A DNA stretch of 64,000 nucleotides, from NCBI GenBank assembly GCA_900551895.1, contig URXX01000006.1, positions 62,001 through 126,000 on the forward strand. The letters run 5' to 3'. The position numbers were made by a program, and so were the translations under genes. Position 1 is the first letter of the stretch; every line of letters begins with the position of its first letter. Under the pieces are notes generated by a model. The model was given only the letters and a program-made list of their open reading frames with translations. It was not told the DNA's origin and made no database searches. This DNA comes from an uncultured Lachnospiraceae bacterium (GTDB lineage: Bacteria; Bacillota; Clostridia; Lachnospirales; Lachnospiraceae). Positions 36,395-45,040 of the stretch are shown here, piece after piece.

Positions 36395-36604
36395 ATGCCG
36401 CTATCAATGATGAGTACAGGAAAAGAAACAATTATTAAAAAAGTAGGAGGAAAAGAAGAAACGAGAAGATTTTTGGAAAATCTCGGATTTGTCACGGGCG
36501 GAACAGTGACGGTTGTATCGGAGATAGGCGGAAATCTGATTGTGAATGTGAAGAACTCCAGAGTTGCCATTGGAAGAGATATGGCAAACAAAATTATGGT
36601 GTAG
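36395..36604 (+). CDS. feoA: FeoA family protein (first copy)
   Basis: Small cytoplasmic SH3-like protein that supports FeoB-dependent ferrous iron uptake. The 69-residue product has the FeoA core: FLENLGFVTGGTVTVVSEIGGNLIVNVKNSRVAIGRDMANKI. Three start codons are possible (GTG 36389, ATG 36392, ATG 36395); I prefer 36395, seven bases after AGAGGG. It is the first gene of feoA-feoA-feoB under an iron-type promoter. Two different FeoA proteins before one FeoB is common in clostridia. Confidence 0.88.
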   Translation: MPLSMMSTGKETIIKKVGGKEETRRFLENLGFVTGGTVTVVSEIGGNLIVNVKNSRVAIGRDMANKIMV

Positions 36605-36618
36605 AAAGGAACGAGAGT

Positions 36619-36840
36619 ATGAAAACATTAAAACAGATACCTTGTCAGATGACTGCAAAGGTAAAGAAACTGTACGGAGAAGGTCCTGTGAAGAGAAGAA
36701 TTATGGATATGGGAATTACAAAGGGAACAGAGATTTTTGTGAGAAAGGTTGCTCCTCTTGGCGATCCTATAGAAATTACGGTTAGAGGATATGAATTGTC
36801 CATACGCAAGGCAGATGCGGAGATGATAGAAGTGGAATAA
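36619..36840 (+). CDS. feoA: FeoA family protein (second copy)
   Basis: A 73-residue FeoA-domain protein with KKLYGEGPVKRRIMDMGITKGTEIFVRKVAPLGDPIEITVRGYELSIRKADAEMIEV, a closer match to the classic FeoA signature (MGI-x-KG, APLGDP, LSIRK) than the first copy. The ATG follows AAAGGA by eight bases. It is 14 bases after the first feoA and 67 bases before feoB. It presumably binds or regulates the FeoB channel; division of labour between the two copies is unknown. Confidence 0.93.
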   Translation: MKTLKQIPCQMTAKVKKLYGEGPVKRRIMDMGITKGTEIFVRKVAPLGDPIEITVRGYELSIRKADAEMIEVE

Positions 36841-36855
36841 TTTTTTTAACCAATG

Positions 36856-36871
36856 GTTAGTTAAAACTAAT
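36856..36871 (+). promoter_or_regulatory. Candidate DtxR-family operator before feoB
   Basis: GTTAG-N6-CTAAT lies in the feoA-feoB gap with nine of ten arm positions matching the copies at 36333 and 44406. No clear promoter accompanies it, so it may act as a second, roadblock-type site for the same repressor. Confidence 0.5.
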
Positions 36872-36907
36872 TAAAGAAAGATAAAACAAACTTAAAGGAG
36901 AAGAGAT

Positions 36908-39073
36908 ATGGCAATAAAAATAGCGCTTGCCGGAAACCCGAACTGTGGAAAAACGACACTGTTCAATGCGTTGACAGGTTCAAATCAGTTTGTGGGCAAC
37001 TGGCCGGGAGTAACGGTAGAGAAAAAAGAAGGAAAATTAAAAGGGCATAAAGACGTGGTGGTAATGGATTTACCCGGTATTTATTCTCTTTCCCCATATA
37101 CATTGGAAGAGGTTGTGGCAAGGAACTATTTGGTAGGAGAAAGACCTGATGCCATATTGAATATTATCGATGGGACAAATATGGAAAGAAACTTATATCT
37201 GTCCACACAGTTAATGGAATTGGGTATTCCGGTTATTATGGCAGTCAATATGATGGATGTTGTAGAGAAGAATGGAGATAAAATTCATATTGATAAATTA
37301 AGCAAAAGACTGGGCTGTGAAGTAGTAGAAATTTCAGCATTAAAGGGTACGGGAATTAAGAAAGCGGCGGAAAAGGCGGTTGGAATTGCACAGGCAAAGA
37401 AAAACGGAGAAAGAAAACATGAGTTTTCCAAAGAAGCAGAGGAAATCATTGAAAAGGTAGAGGAGAAATTATCGGGTATTGTTCCAAAAGAGCAAGAGAG
37501 ATTTTTTGCAATTAAGTTGCTGGAAAAAGATACTAAGATTTTAGAAATGATGTCGGATAATCTTGACGTATCGGAGGAAATCAAAGAAATGGAAGAGAAA
37601 TTTGATGACGATACGGAAAGTATTATTACAAATGAGAGATATACATATATTTCTTCTATTATAAAAGAATGTCTGACAAAAGGGAAAAAAGAAAAAATGA
37701 CTTCCTCAGATAAAATAGACCGATTTGTTACAAATCGTTGGTTCGCTTTGCCGATTTTTGCGGCTGTTATGTTTTTGGTTTATTATATTTCGGTGACAAC
37801 TGTAGGAGATTGGGCAACAACATGGGCAAATGACGGCGTTTTTGGCGAGGGTTGGCATCTGTTCGGCATTAAGTCTATTACTGTTCCGAGTGTGCCTGCG
37901 TTAGTAGAGAGCGGTTTAAATGCTATCGGGTGTTCAGACTGGCTGCAGGGGCTTATACTGGACGGTATTGTGGCGGGCGTAGGTGCGGTTCTTGGATTTG
38001 TTCCGCAAATGCTTGTTTTATTTTTCTTTTTAGCATTTTTAGAAGCCTGCGGTTACATGGCGAGAGTTGCGTTTATTATGGATAGAATTTTTCGTAAGTT
38101 TGGTCTTTCGGGAAAATCGTTTATTCCAATGTTGATTGGAAGCGGCTGTGGTGTTCCGGGTATTATGGCATCGAGGACAATCGAAAATGACCGCGATAGA
38201 AAAATGACGATTATGACGACAACGTTTATACCTTGCGGAGCGAAACTTCCGATTATCGCTTTGATTGCGGGAGCGTTGTTTGACGGTGCATGGTGGGTAG
38301 CGCCGAGCGCCTATTTTGTAGGAATTGCGGCCATTATCTGTTCCGGAATTATATTGAAGAAAACAAAAATGTTTGCGGGAGATCCGGCGCCGTTTGTTAT
38401 GGAATTACCGCCATATCATATGCCGACGATACAAAATGTATTAAGGAGTATGTGGGAAAGAGGCTGGTCATTTATTAAAAAGGCGGGAACGATTATTCTT
38501 TTATCAACGATTGTTCTTTGGTTTTTGATGAATTTCGGCTGGGTGGACGGAGCATTTGTCATGCTTGAGCCTGAACAACTCGACAGCAGTATTTTGTCTG
38601 CGATTGGAGGAATAGTTGCTCCGATTTTTGCACCGCTTGGCTGGGGAGATTGGAAAATGGCTGTGGCGGCAGTTACCGGACTGATTGCTAAAGAAAACGT
38701 TGTAGGTACGTTTGGTGTTCTCTTTGGATTTGCAGAAGTCAATGCAGATAACGGAATTGAAATTTGGGGACAACTTGCAGCAAATATGACAGCGCTGTCA
38801 GCATATTCTTTCCTTATATTTAATTTACTTTGCGCACCTTGTTTTGCGGCAATGGGAGCAATTAAGCGTGAAATGAATAATGCAAAATGGTTTTGGTTTG
38901 CAATCGGATATCAGACATTGCTTGCTTATGTAGTTTCGCTTTGTGTATATCAAGTCGGGACGTTTGTCACGAAAGGAATTTGGGGTATCGGAACTGTGGC
39001 GGCATTCATTTTGATAGCAGGTTTTCTGTATTTACTGTTTAGACCATATCGGGATGCCAAAAGAGTGAAATAA
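36908..39073 (+). CDS. feoB: Ferrous iron transport protein B
   Basis: GTP-dependent ferrous iron importer of the inner membrane. The 721-residue product has the N-terminal G domain: GNPNCGKT (9-16), the G3 motif DLPGIYSLSPYT, NMMD as G4, and SALKGTG as G5. A helical spacer (about 165-255) follows, then the membrane domain with two Gate regions, including GSGCGVPGIMASRTIENDRDRKMTIM and CGAKLP. A second CxP-like element, LCAPCFAAMGAIKRE, is near the C-terminus. The ATG follows AAAGGAGAAG. It is last in the feoA-feoA-feoB operon. The usual Cys-rich partner is not adjacent but lies 6 kb downstream. Confidence 0.97.
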   Translation: MAIKIALAGNPNCGKTTLFNALTGSNQFVGNWPGVTVEKKEGKLKGHKDVVVMDLPGIYSLSPYTLEEVVARNYLVGERPDAILNIIDGTNMERNLYLSTQLMELGIPVIMAVNMMDVVEKNGDKIHIDKLSKRLGCEVVEISALKGTGIKKAAEKAVGIAQAKKNGERKHEFSKEAEEIIEKVEEKLSGIVPKEQERFFAIKLLEKDTKILEMMSDNLDVSEEIKEMEEKFDDDTESIITNERYTYISSIIKECLTKGKKEKMTSSDKIDRFVTNRWFALPIFAAVMFLVYYISVTTVGDWATTWANDGVFGEGWHLFGIKSITVPSVPALVESGLNAIGCSDWLQGLILDGIVAGVGAVLGFVPQMLVLFFFLAFLEACGYMARVAFIMDRIFRKFGLSGKSFIPMLIGSGCGVPGIMASRTIENDRDRKMTIMTTTFIPCGAKLPIIALIAGALFDGAWWVAPSAYFVGIAAIICSGIILKKTKMFAGDPAPFVMELPPYHMPTIQNVLRSMWERGWSFIKKAGTIILLSTIVLWFLMNFGWVDGAFVMLEPEQLDSSILSAIGGIVAPIFAPLGWGDWKMAVAAVTGLIAKENVVGTFGVLFGFAEVNADNGIEIWGQLAANMTALSAYSFLIFNLLCAPCFAAMGAIKREMNNAKWFWFAIGYQTLLAYVVSLCVYQVGTFVTKGIWGIGTVAAFILIAGFLYLLFRPYRDAKRVK

Positions 39074-39164
39074 AGAGAAAGTTTATAAATCTTTAATTGC
39101 TTTTTTTCCTCAGTATGATATATTTATTCGTTGATATACGGATAGATGTTGGAGGAAAAGAAAT

Positions 39165-40001
39165 ATGATGATTATTACGGACTCGGCTTCAGATATTACT
39201 TTGCAGGAAGCACGGGAAATGGGCATTGAGATGGTGTCACTGCAAATTAAGTTTTCGGACGGAGATTTTGTTCAGGAGAAAGAAGAGGACTTTGATAGAT
39301 TTTTCAAGAAATTAGCGGAAGAGAAAGATTTGCCGGTGACAAGCCAGCCGTCACCGGAAGATTTTCTGAAATTGTATCGTGAAGCACAGAAGAGGGAGGA
39401 GGACGTATTAGTTATTACTCTTTCCAGCGGTTTGAGCGGAACGGTAAATGCGGCAAATCTTGCAAAACAGATCAGCGAATATGACAGAGTTTGGATTGTA
39501 GACTCAGAACAGGCGATTGTTACACAGCGTTTTCTTGTGCAGCGTGCAGTTTCCATGCGTGCAGAGGGAAAAGGTGTTGAGGAAATCGTTGCATGTCTAG
39601 ATGATTTGAAGAAGCGATTAGTTGTATGCGGCATGCTGGACACGTTGACCTATCTGAAAAAGGGCGGAAGAATTCCTGCTTCTTTGGCTGTTCTCGGAAA
39701 TATGCTTCAGATTAAACCGATTATCGAGTTGAAAGATAAAGTTTTGGTTATGCTGGGCAAGGCGAGAGGAAGAAAAGGTGCAAAGAAATATCTTTGGACG
39801 GAGTTTGAGTCTTATGAGAGAGATGAGAACGAACCGGTATATTTCGGTTACACATCCGATAAGGAAATTGTCAGAGAGTTTATGGAGGAAACGGTAGAGA
39901 AATACGGAATTAAAGAGTATGCCATGTATGCGGTGGGCGGAATTATCGGAACACACGTTGGACCGTCCTGCATTGCAATCAGTTTTGTGAAAAAGAAATA
40001 A
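39165..40001 (+). CDS. degV: DegV family fatty-acid-binding protein
   Basis: DegV/FakB-type proteins bind a fatty acid and present it to the kinase FakA for phospholipid synthesis. The 278-residue product opens ITDSASDITLQEAREMGIEMVSL. It has VTSQPSPEDF, ITLSSGLSGTVNAA, VWIVDSEQ, LDTLTYLKKGGRIP and a C-terminal GGIIGTHVGPSC, all family hallmarks. The ATG at 39165 follows GGAGG. It is transcribed alone and ends at a terminator. Its place within an iron region appears incidental. Confidence 0.93.
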   Translation: MMIITDSASDITLQEAREMGIEMVSLQIKFSDGDFVQEKEEDFDRFFKKLAEEKDLPVTSQPSPEDFLKLYREAQKREEDVLVITLSSGLSGTVNAANLAKQISEYDRVWIVDSEQAIVTQRFLVQRAVSMRAEGKGVEEIVACLDDLKKRLVVCGMLDTLTYLKKGGRIPASLAVLGNMLQIKPIIELKDKVLVMLGKARGRKGAKKYLWTEFESYERDENEPVYFGYTSDKEIVREFMEETVEKYGIKEYAMYAVGGIIGTHVGPSCIAISFVKKK

Positions 40002-40015
40002 GGTAAAGTTTATGA

Positions 40016-40050
40016 CAGGGTATAAGTGGAATGCTTATATCCTGTTTTTT
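40016..40050 (+). terminator. Terminator after degV
   Basis: CAGGGTATAAG pairs with CTTATATCCTG over a seven-base loop and is followed by TTTTTT. The next promoter begins five bases further on. Confidence 0.88.
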
Positions 40051-40054
40051 CTTC

Positions 40055-40083
40055 TTGACAACTCTTTCCCTTTCACATATACT
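40055..40083 (+). promoter_or_regulatory. Promoter of the iron-regulated ABC transporter operon
   Basis: TTGACA (40055-40060) and TATACT (40078-40083) are 17 bases apart, near-perfect for sigma-A. A Fur-like box starts six bases downstream of the -10. Confidence 0.88.
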
Positions 40084-40088
40084 CTTAA

Positions 40089-40103
40089 TGAAAATGATTA
40101 TCA
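40089..40103 (+). promoter_or_regulatory. Candidate Fur box of the ABC transporter operon
   Basis: TGAAAATGATTATCA matches TGATAATNATTATCA at 13 of 14 informative positions and covers the predicted transcription start. Iron-loaded Fur bound here would block transcription. Confidence 0.75.
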
Positions 40104-40130
40104 ATATAATAAAACGCGAAGGAGAACAAT

Positions 40131-40334
40131 ATGCGAAAAAACAAAAAGATAGATGTATTGCTTATAGTGATGCTGTTTATTATGGCGGTGAGTGGATTTG
40201 CCATTCCGTTTTTCAGGGAATTGTTGTGGATAACTATCGTGCATAAAATGGCTTCGGTGCTATTTTGCATTTTATGTACAATGCACGTCTTACAGTATAA
40301 AAAGGGAAAGGGAGGAAAGAAAAATGTTTCATAA
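40131..40334 (+). CDS. Small two-span membrane protein, DUF4405-like
   Basis: A 67-residue protein with two hydrophobic spans (about 9-25 and 35-54) and a basic tail. Two histidines, in IVHKMASV and CTMHVLQY, lie fourteen residues apart in the second span, as in the heme-binding helices of DUF4405/cytochrome b-like small proteins; that assignment is tentative. The ATG follows GAAGGAG at seven bases. It is first in the Fur-box operon and overlaps the first ABC gene by 11 bases, so it is probably an accessory of that transporter. Confidence 0.72.
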   Translation: MRKNKKIDVLLIVMLFIMAVSGFAIPFFRELLWITIVHKMASVLFCILCTMHVLQYKKGKGGKKNVS

Positions 40335-42063
40335 ACGATTACTTTCAGAATTTAAAGATACAAAGAAAAAAGTTATACAAATGGTTTTCAGCCAGTGGGT
40401 AATGCTTATGGCGAATATTCTTTTTCTGCTTACGATAGCAGGATTTATCGAAACAATGACGACAGGCGGGGCGTTGAAAGAAAAAGGAGTGTCTCTTATC
40501 GTTGCTCTTGGAATTGTCATACTGATAAGAAGTTTGATGTCACTTTGGAACACAAGGTTATCTTTTGAAGCTTCAAAGGAAGTAAAGAAAAAACTTCGTA
40601 CAATGGTCTATGATAAGTTGATGCGTATGGGAAATCAATATAAAAAGTTTTTTCAAACTTCTGAGATTGTACAGATAAGTACGGAAGGTGTAGAGCAGTT
40701 GGAAATCTATTTCGGGAAGTATGTTCCTCAGTTTTTCTATAGTATGCTTGCGCCAATCACACTGTTTATTATTGTGGGAATGATGAGCATAAAGGTCGCT
40801 GTTGTTCTTCTTGTCTGCGTTCCTTTAATTCCGCTTTCAATTATAGCGGTGCAGAAGTTTGCAAAGAAGATGCTTGCAAAATATTGGGGAACATATACGG
40901 AAATGGGCGATTCTTTCTTGGAATGCCTACAGGGACTTACTACATTGAAAATCTATAATGCGGACGAACGGTATGCGAAAAAAATGGACGAGGAAGCGGA
41001 AAAGTTCCGAAAAGTGACAATGCGTGTTCTGATTATGCAGTTGAATTCTATTAGTATTATGGATTTGATTGCGTATGGCGGAGCGGGAGTCGGAATGATT
41101 TTAAGTGTATTGGAACTCCGTGCGGGAAATGTTTCATTGGCACAATGTTTCTTTATGATTATGGTGTCTGCCGAATTCTTCCTTCCGCTTCGTCTTCTCG
41201 GTTCATTTTTCCATATTGCCATGAACGGAAATGCTGCGGCAGATAAAATATTCCGTCTTGTTGATTTGGAGGAAGAGGAAGTTGAAGAGCAGACAGAAGA
41301 GGTTATTGGCGATGAGATTTGTTTTTCAGAAGTGGATTTCTCCTATGAGAAAGACAAACAGATTTTATCCGGTATTACTTTACAGGCGGAACACGGACTT
41401 ACGGCTTTGGTCGGAGAGTCGGGCTGTGGAAAAAGTACAATTACTTCTATTATAATGGGGGATAATTTTGTTAACGGTGGGCGAGTGACGATAGGCGGAG
41501 TTGTTTTGGAAAAAATTTCTCCGAAAGCACTTCGGAAAAAAGTGACAAGGATTCGTCATGACAGTTATCTGTTTGCGGGAACAATCCGTGAAAATCTTCT
41601 TATGGGAAATGAAAACGCAACGGAAACGGATATGAAGAGTGCGTTGGAAAAAGTACATCTGCTGGATTTTGTGGAAAAGAGCGGCGGTTTAGACTACATT
41701 TTGCAGGAAAAAGCATCTAATCTATCGGGAGGACAAAAGCAAAGACTTGCCCTTGCGAGAGCGATTTTACATGACAGCGATATTTACATTTTTGATGAGG
41801 CAACTTCAAATGTAGATGTGGAAAGTGAAAATCAGATTATGGAGGTTGTTAGGGAACTGGCTAAGACAAAAACAGTTTTACTTATTTCTCACAGACTGGC
41901 AAATGTAGTGTCGGCGGATAAGATTTACGTTTTAAAAGACGGTAAAGTTGCAGAACAGGGAAAACACAAAGAACTTTGCAAGAGAGAAGGATATTATTAC
42001 AAAATGTTTCATCATCAGAGTGCGTTAGAACAATTTGGAAAGGGGGCAGTTTCTTATGAATAA
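40324..42063 (+). CDS. ABC half-transporter, CydD-like, first of a pair
   Basis: A 579-residue protein with an N-terminal six-span membrane domain (about 1-310) and a C-terminal ATPase: Walker A GESGCGKST, signature LSGGQKQR, Walker B IYIFDEATSNVD, switch SHR. The membrane domain has YFGKYVPQFFYSMLAPI and GDSFLECLQGLTTLKIYNAD, typical of the CydD branch. The ATG follows AGGGAGG. It pairs with the next gene, overlapping by eight bases, as a heterodimer. CydDC exports thiols for cytochrome bd assembly, but the Fur box here points to an iron, heme or metallophore substrate instead. Confidence 0.9.
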   Translation: MFHKRLLSEFKDTKKKVIQMVFSQWVMLMANILFLLTIAGFIETMTTGGALKEKGVSLIVALGIVILIRSLMSLWNTRLSFEASKEVKKKLRTMVYDKLMRMGNQYKKFFQTSEIVQISTEGVEQLEIYFGKYVPQFFYSMLAPITLFIIVGMMSIKVAVVLLVCVPLIPLSIIAVQKFAKKMLAKYWGTYTEMGDSFLECLQGLTTLKIYNADERYAKKMDEEAEKFRKVTMRVLIMQLNSISIMDLIAYGGAGVGMILSVLELRAGNVSLAQCFFMIMVSAEFFLPLRLLGSFFHIAMNGNAAADKIFRLVDLEEEEVEEQTEEVIGDEICFSEVDFSYEKDKQILSGITLQAEHGLTALVGESGCGKSTITSIIMGDNFVNGGRVTIGGVVLEKISPKALRKKVTRIRHDSYLFAGTIRENLLMGNENATETDMKSALEKVHLLDFVEKSGGLDYILQEKASNLSGGQKQRLALARAILHDSDIYIFDEATSNVDVESENQIMEVVRELAKTKTVLLISHRLANVVSADKIYVLKDGKVAEQGKHKELCKREGYYYKMFHHQSALEQFGKGAVSYE

Positions 42064-43690
42064 ATCAAGAAGCGGAAGTCAGGTTATGTTTGGACTTATC
42101 GGAATGATACGTCCGCTGCTTGCGGTAATGTTTGTTGCCATTCTCATGGGCAGCATTGGAAATCTTATGGCAATTTTCATTACGGTACTCGGAGGCGTGG
42201 GAATTGGGAATGTGTTGGGTATAGATAAAACGATGCCGTTGACAACCGTTTTTGTGCTGGCAATTATTTTTGCCGTACTGCGCGGAATATTGCGTTATGC
42301 GGAACAGGCGAGCAATCATTATATTGCGTTTAAATTATTGGCAAGTATCCGTCATCAGATTTTTTCGGCGCTGCGTAAATTAGCCCCTGCCAAGTTGGAC
42401 GGAAAAGAAAAAGGAAATCTGATTTCCATTATTACGAGTGATATTGAACTGTTGGAAGTATTTTATGCCCACACGATTTCTCCGATAGTCATTGCGGTGC
42501 TGACTTCGGGAATTATGGTTCTTTTTATTGGGCAGTATCATTGGATTTTGGGAGTAATCGCATTATTTTTCTATATTTTAGTGGGAGCGGTTATTCCGAT
42601 TATCAATAGCAAAGCAGGACAGAAATACGGACAGAAGTACCGTAAACTATATGGAAACTTAAACACAACGGTTTTGGATAATTTATACGGTTTGGACGAA
42701 ATTTTGCAGTATGGCAAAGAAAACGACAGAAAAGAAAAAATGGATAGGTTTACCGATGAACTGGAAGGAGTCAATGAAATACTGAAGCAGCAGGAAGGAC
42801 GGCAGAGAATAAGTACGGATATTGTTATTCTCCTTGCAGGAGTTGTGATGATTCTTGCGAGCGCCACTCTTGTTCCGGCAGGAGAAACGATTATCTGTAC
42901 AATCGCAATGATGAGTTCTTTTGGACCTACAGGAGCATTGTCCGCATTATCCAATAACTTAAATCAGACGCTTGCCAGCGGAAACCGTGTGCTAAATCTT
43001 TTGGAAGAAGAGCCGATTGTGACAGAGATAAAAAGTGATGTGACTGTGCCAAAGGGAGAGTTAACACTTTCAGATGTGACATTCGGATATCCGAATGCGG
43101 AGAAAAACATTTTGAAAAACTTCTCCTTGCAAATCAAAGAGAATACAATACATGGTATTTTGGGCGAGAGCGGTTGCGGAAAATCGACGATTTTAAAACT
43201 GCTTATGCGTTTCTATGAAACGAAAGAGGGGCAGGTTTCTTATGGAAATCAAAATGTAAATGAAATTGACACGGAACAACTGCGAAACCAAATTTCTTAT
43301 GTGACACAGGAAACGTTTTTGTTTGAAGATACAATTGAAAATAATATTAAGGTTGCAAAAGCAGATGCTACAAGGGAAGAAGTGATTGCGGCGGCAAAAA
43401 AAGCATCTATCCATGAATTTATTCTTTCATTACCGCTTGGATATGACACAAAACTTGCAGAATTAGGCGACTCCGTTTCAGGCGGGGAAAGACAGCGTAT
43501 CGGAATTGCGAGAGCATTTTTGCATGACGCTCCGATTATTCTGTTAGACGAGCCTACAAGTAATATTGACAGTCTAAATGAAGGAATTATTTTAAAAACT
43601 TTGCTGGAAGAAAAAGAAAATAAAACGATTGTACTCGTATCTCACAGAAAATCAACGATGTCGATTGCGGATAAAGTGAGTGAAATGTAA
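42056..43690 (+). CDS. ABC half-transporter, CydC-like, second of a pair
   Basis: A 544-residue partner of the preceding protein: a six-span membrane domain with RGILRYAEQASNHYIAFKLLASIR (the CydC-type ERYxxH-like region) and an ATPase with Walker A GESGCGKST, signature VSGGERQR, Walker B IILLDEPTSNID and SHR. The ATG at 42056 follows AAGGGGG at about ten bases; the longer in-frame ATG at 42035 lies deep in the previous gene. The C-terminus ends abruptly at ADKVSEM, shorter than usual, right after the switch region. No terminator is visible after it. Confidence 0.9.
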   Translation: MNKSRSGSQVMFGLIGMIRPLLAVMFVAILMGSIGNLMAIFITVLGGVGIGNVLGIDKTMPLTTVFVLAIIFAVLRGILRYAEQASNHYIAFKLLASIRHQIFSALRKLAPAKLDGKEKGNLISIITSDIELLEVFYAHTISPIVIAVLTSGIMVLFIGQYHWILGVIALFFYILVGAVIPIINSKAGQKYGQKYRKLYGNLNTTVLDNLYGLDEILQYGKENDRKEKMDRFTDELEGVNEILKQQEGRQRISTDIVILLAGVVMILASATLVPAGETIICTIAMMSSFGPTGALSALSNNLNQTLASGNRVLNLLEEEPIVTEIKSDVTVPKGELTLSDVTFGYPNAEKNILKNFSLQIKENTIHGILGESGCGKSTILKLLMRFYETKEGQVSYGNQNVNEIDTEQLRNQISYVTQETFLFEDTIENNIKVAKADATREEVIAAAKKASIHEFILSLPLGYDTKLAELGDSVSGGERQRIGIARAFLHDAPIILLDEPTSNIDSLNEGIILKTLLEEKENKTIVLVSHRKSTMSIADKVSEM

Positions 43691-43699
43691 AAATATTTG

Positions 43700-43729
43700 T
43701 TGCAATATGATAATATTTCTGTATATAAT
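43700..43729 (+). promoter_or_regulatory. Promoter of the small lipoprotein gene
   Basis: TTGCAA (43700-43705) and TATAAT (43724-43729) are 18 bases apart, about 40 bases before the gene. Confidence 0.6.
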
Positions 43730-43771
43730 TATGTCACACTATAAATATTCGATATAAAAGGAGGCTATCGT

Positions 43772-44260
43772 ATGAAGAAAAAAATCTGCTTATATCTGTT
43801 TTGTGTATTGAGTATATGCTTATTAGGGTGTGGCAAGGAAAAGAGTACGGAAAATACAGACAATCTTAAAAAAGTAATAAAAGAATTGTTTACTCCTGTC
43901 AGTGATGAGGAATATCAGGAATTTCAAAATGACTCTTCTGTTTTATCATCATCCGGTTGGCTGGGGAAGAGATTTCAAGGTGCGATGACGGAAGATGCAT
44001 ATAATACTTTTGTGGAAACAGGCACATATCAAATTATGATGCTATCATATGAAAGCGGTTGCGATATGGAGATAGAGAAAACAGAAATCGACGAGAAAAA
44101 AGATTATGACGAGTTTCGTGTAAAACTTCGTGTGCGTAATAAAACCGGAACAGATGAGGAAGTGGAAGTGAACGGAACGGCACAGTTTGACGATAACGGA
44201 AAAGTTCGTTATTTTACCTTAAACAGTATGGATAAACTTGTCGGGATATTGAAAAAGTAA
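43772..44260 (+). CDS. Small lipoprotein of unknown function
   Basis: A 162-residue exported protein with a lipoprotein signal (KKKICLYLFCVLSICLLGC, lipidated Cys20). The mature part is charged, with an N-terminal helical stretch (LKKVIKELFTPVSDEEYQEF) and a C-terminal beta-rich part (DEFRVKLRVRNKTGTDEEVEVNG) that suggests an NTF2-like or cystatin-like fold. I do not recognise the family. The ATG follows AAGGAGG. It has its own promoter and terminator between the iron-type transporter and the DUF3793 operon. Confidence 0.82.
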   Translation: MKKKICLYLFCVLSICLLGCGKEKSTENTDNLKKVIKELFTPVSDEEYQEFQNDSSVLSSSGWLGKRFQGAMTEDAYNTFVETGTYQIMMLSYESGCDMEIEKTEIDEKKDYDEFRVKLRVRNKTGTDEEVEVNGTAQFDDNGKVRYFTLNSMDKLVGILKK

Positions 44261-44283
44261 AATAGAATACATACTTTAAAGGA

Positions 44284-44328
44284 AGAAGGAGTTGCTGCAC
44301 TAAGTGATTAGTGTGTGACTTCTTTTTC
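44284..44328 (+). terminator. Terminator after the lipoprotein gene
   Basis: AGAAGGAGT...CACTAA pairs imperfectly with TTAGTG...GACTTCT and runs into TTTTT. Confidence 0.75.
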
Positions 44329-44368
44329 GTTTTTTGGGAATAATAAATAAAAAAATAATTATTTTATC

Positions 44369-44397
44369 TTGACGAAACATCTTAAATTAGTTAATAT
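44369..44397 (+). promoter_or_regulatory. Promoter of the DUF3793 operon
   Basis: TTGACG (44369-44374) and TAATAT (44392-44397) are 17 bases apart. The predicted start lies directly before a GTTAG-N6-CTAAC repeat. Confidence 0.7.
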
Positions 44398-44405
44398 AAA
44401 TATAA

Positions 44406-44421
44406 GTTAGACAGAACTAAC
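44406..44421 (+). promoter_or_regulatory. Candidate DtxR-family operator of the DUF3793 operon
   Basis: GTTAG-N6-CTAAC, with arms identical to the site at the feoA promoter, overlaps the predicted transcription start. This ties the DUF3793-DUF2325-Cys-rich operon to the same repressor as feo. Confidence 0.7.
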
Positions 44422-44435
44422 CAAAGGAGGAAACG

Positions 44436-45029
44436 ATGAGCAGGGAGATATTTGAAATTGTAAGGGAAATGGATTTAAAAAATATAGAAATACAGTTGGC
44501 AATGCAGTGCGCTCCGCTGATTACAGGACTGAAAGTGTCAAACCTGCTTATTGTGCCTTTGGAAAATGAGAAGCAGGTGAGAGAGATTGTCGGGAAGAGC
44601 GGTATTTCTTATTACAAAATGTTACAGACAGAGAAGAAGGTCACTTTCCTTCTTTTTAGGCGTAAAAAGTTAGAAGAATTTCTATGCCGAAAAGAAATCA
44701 GACAGTTTTTTCATCAGGAAGGGTACAGCCTATTTCAGTTTGGACAGATTTTGAAAACCTTTCAAATGCGGTATGAAACGTATATGAAAGAGCGTGGAGA
44801 GTTTCCGCATGAGATGGGATTGCTTTTAGGGTATCCTTTGGAAGATGTGAAAGGGTTTATGGAAAATGAGGGAAAATATTTTCTCTATGCAGGTTACTGG
44901 AAGGTATATGAGAATATGACGGAGAAATTAAAATTATTTCGCAAGTTTGAAGTGGCAAAGGAAACATTGATTTCCCTTATTTATAACGGGGTTCACATGG
45001 AAGAAATTATGACAAGTTACGCAGAATAG
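44436..45029 (+). CDS. DUF3793 family protein
   Basis: A 197-residue cytoplasmic protein of the DUF3793 family, found beside iron-transport genes in clostridia; its function is not established. Visible family features are LAMQCAPLITGLKVSNLL at the N-terminus, a central FLCRKEIRQFFHQEGY, and FPHEMGLLLGYPLEDVKGFMEN, which is the most conserved block, followed by YAGYWKVYEN. The ATG lies seven bases after AAAGGAGG. It is first in a three-gene operon with DUF2325 and the Cys-rich protein, under an iron-type operator. Confidence 0.9.
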   Translation: MSREIFEIVREMDLKNIEIQLAMQCAPLITGLKVSNLLIVPLENEKQVREIVGKSGISYYKMLQTEKKVTFLLFRRKKLEEFLCRKEIRQFFHQEGYSLFQFGQILKTFQMRYETYMKERGEFPHEMGLLLGYPLEDVKGFMENEGKYFLYAGYWKVYENMTEKLKLFRKFEVAKETLISLIYNGVHMEEIMTSYAE

Positions 45030-45040
45030 GAGGAAGTAAT

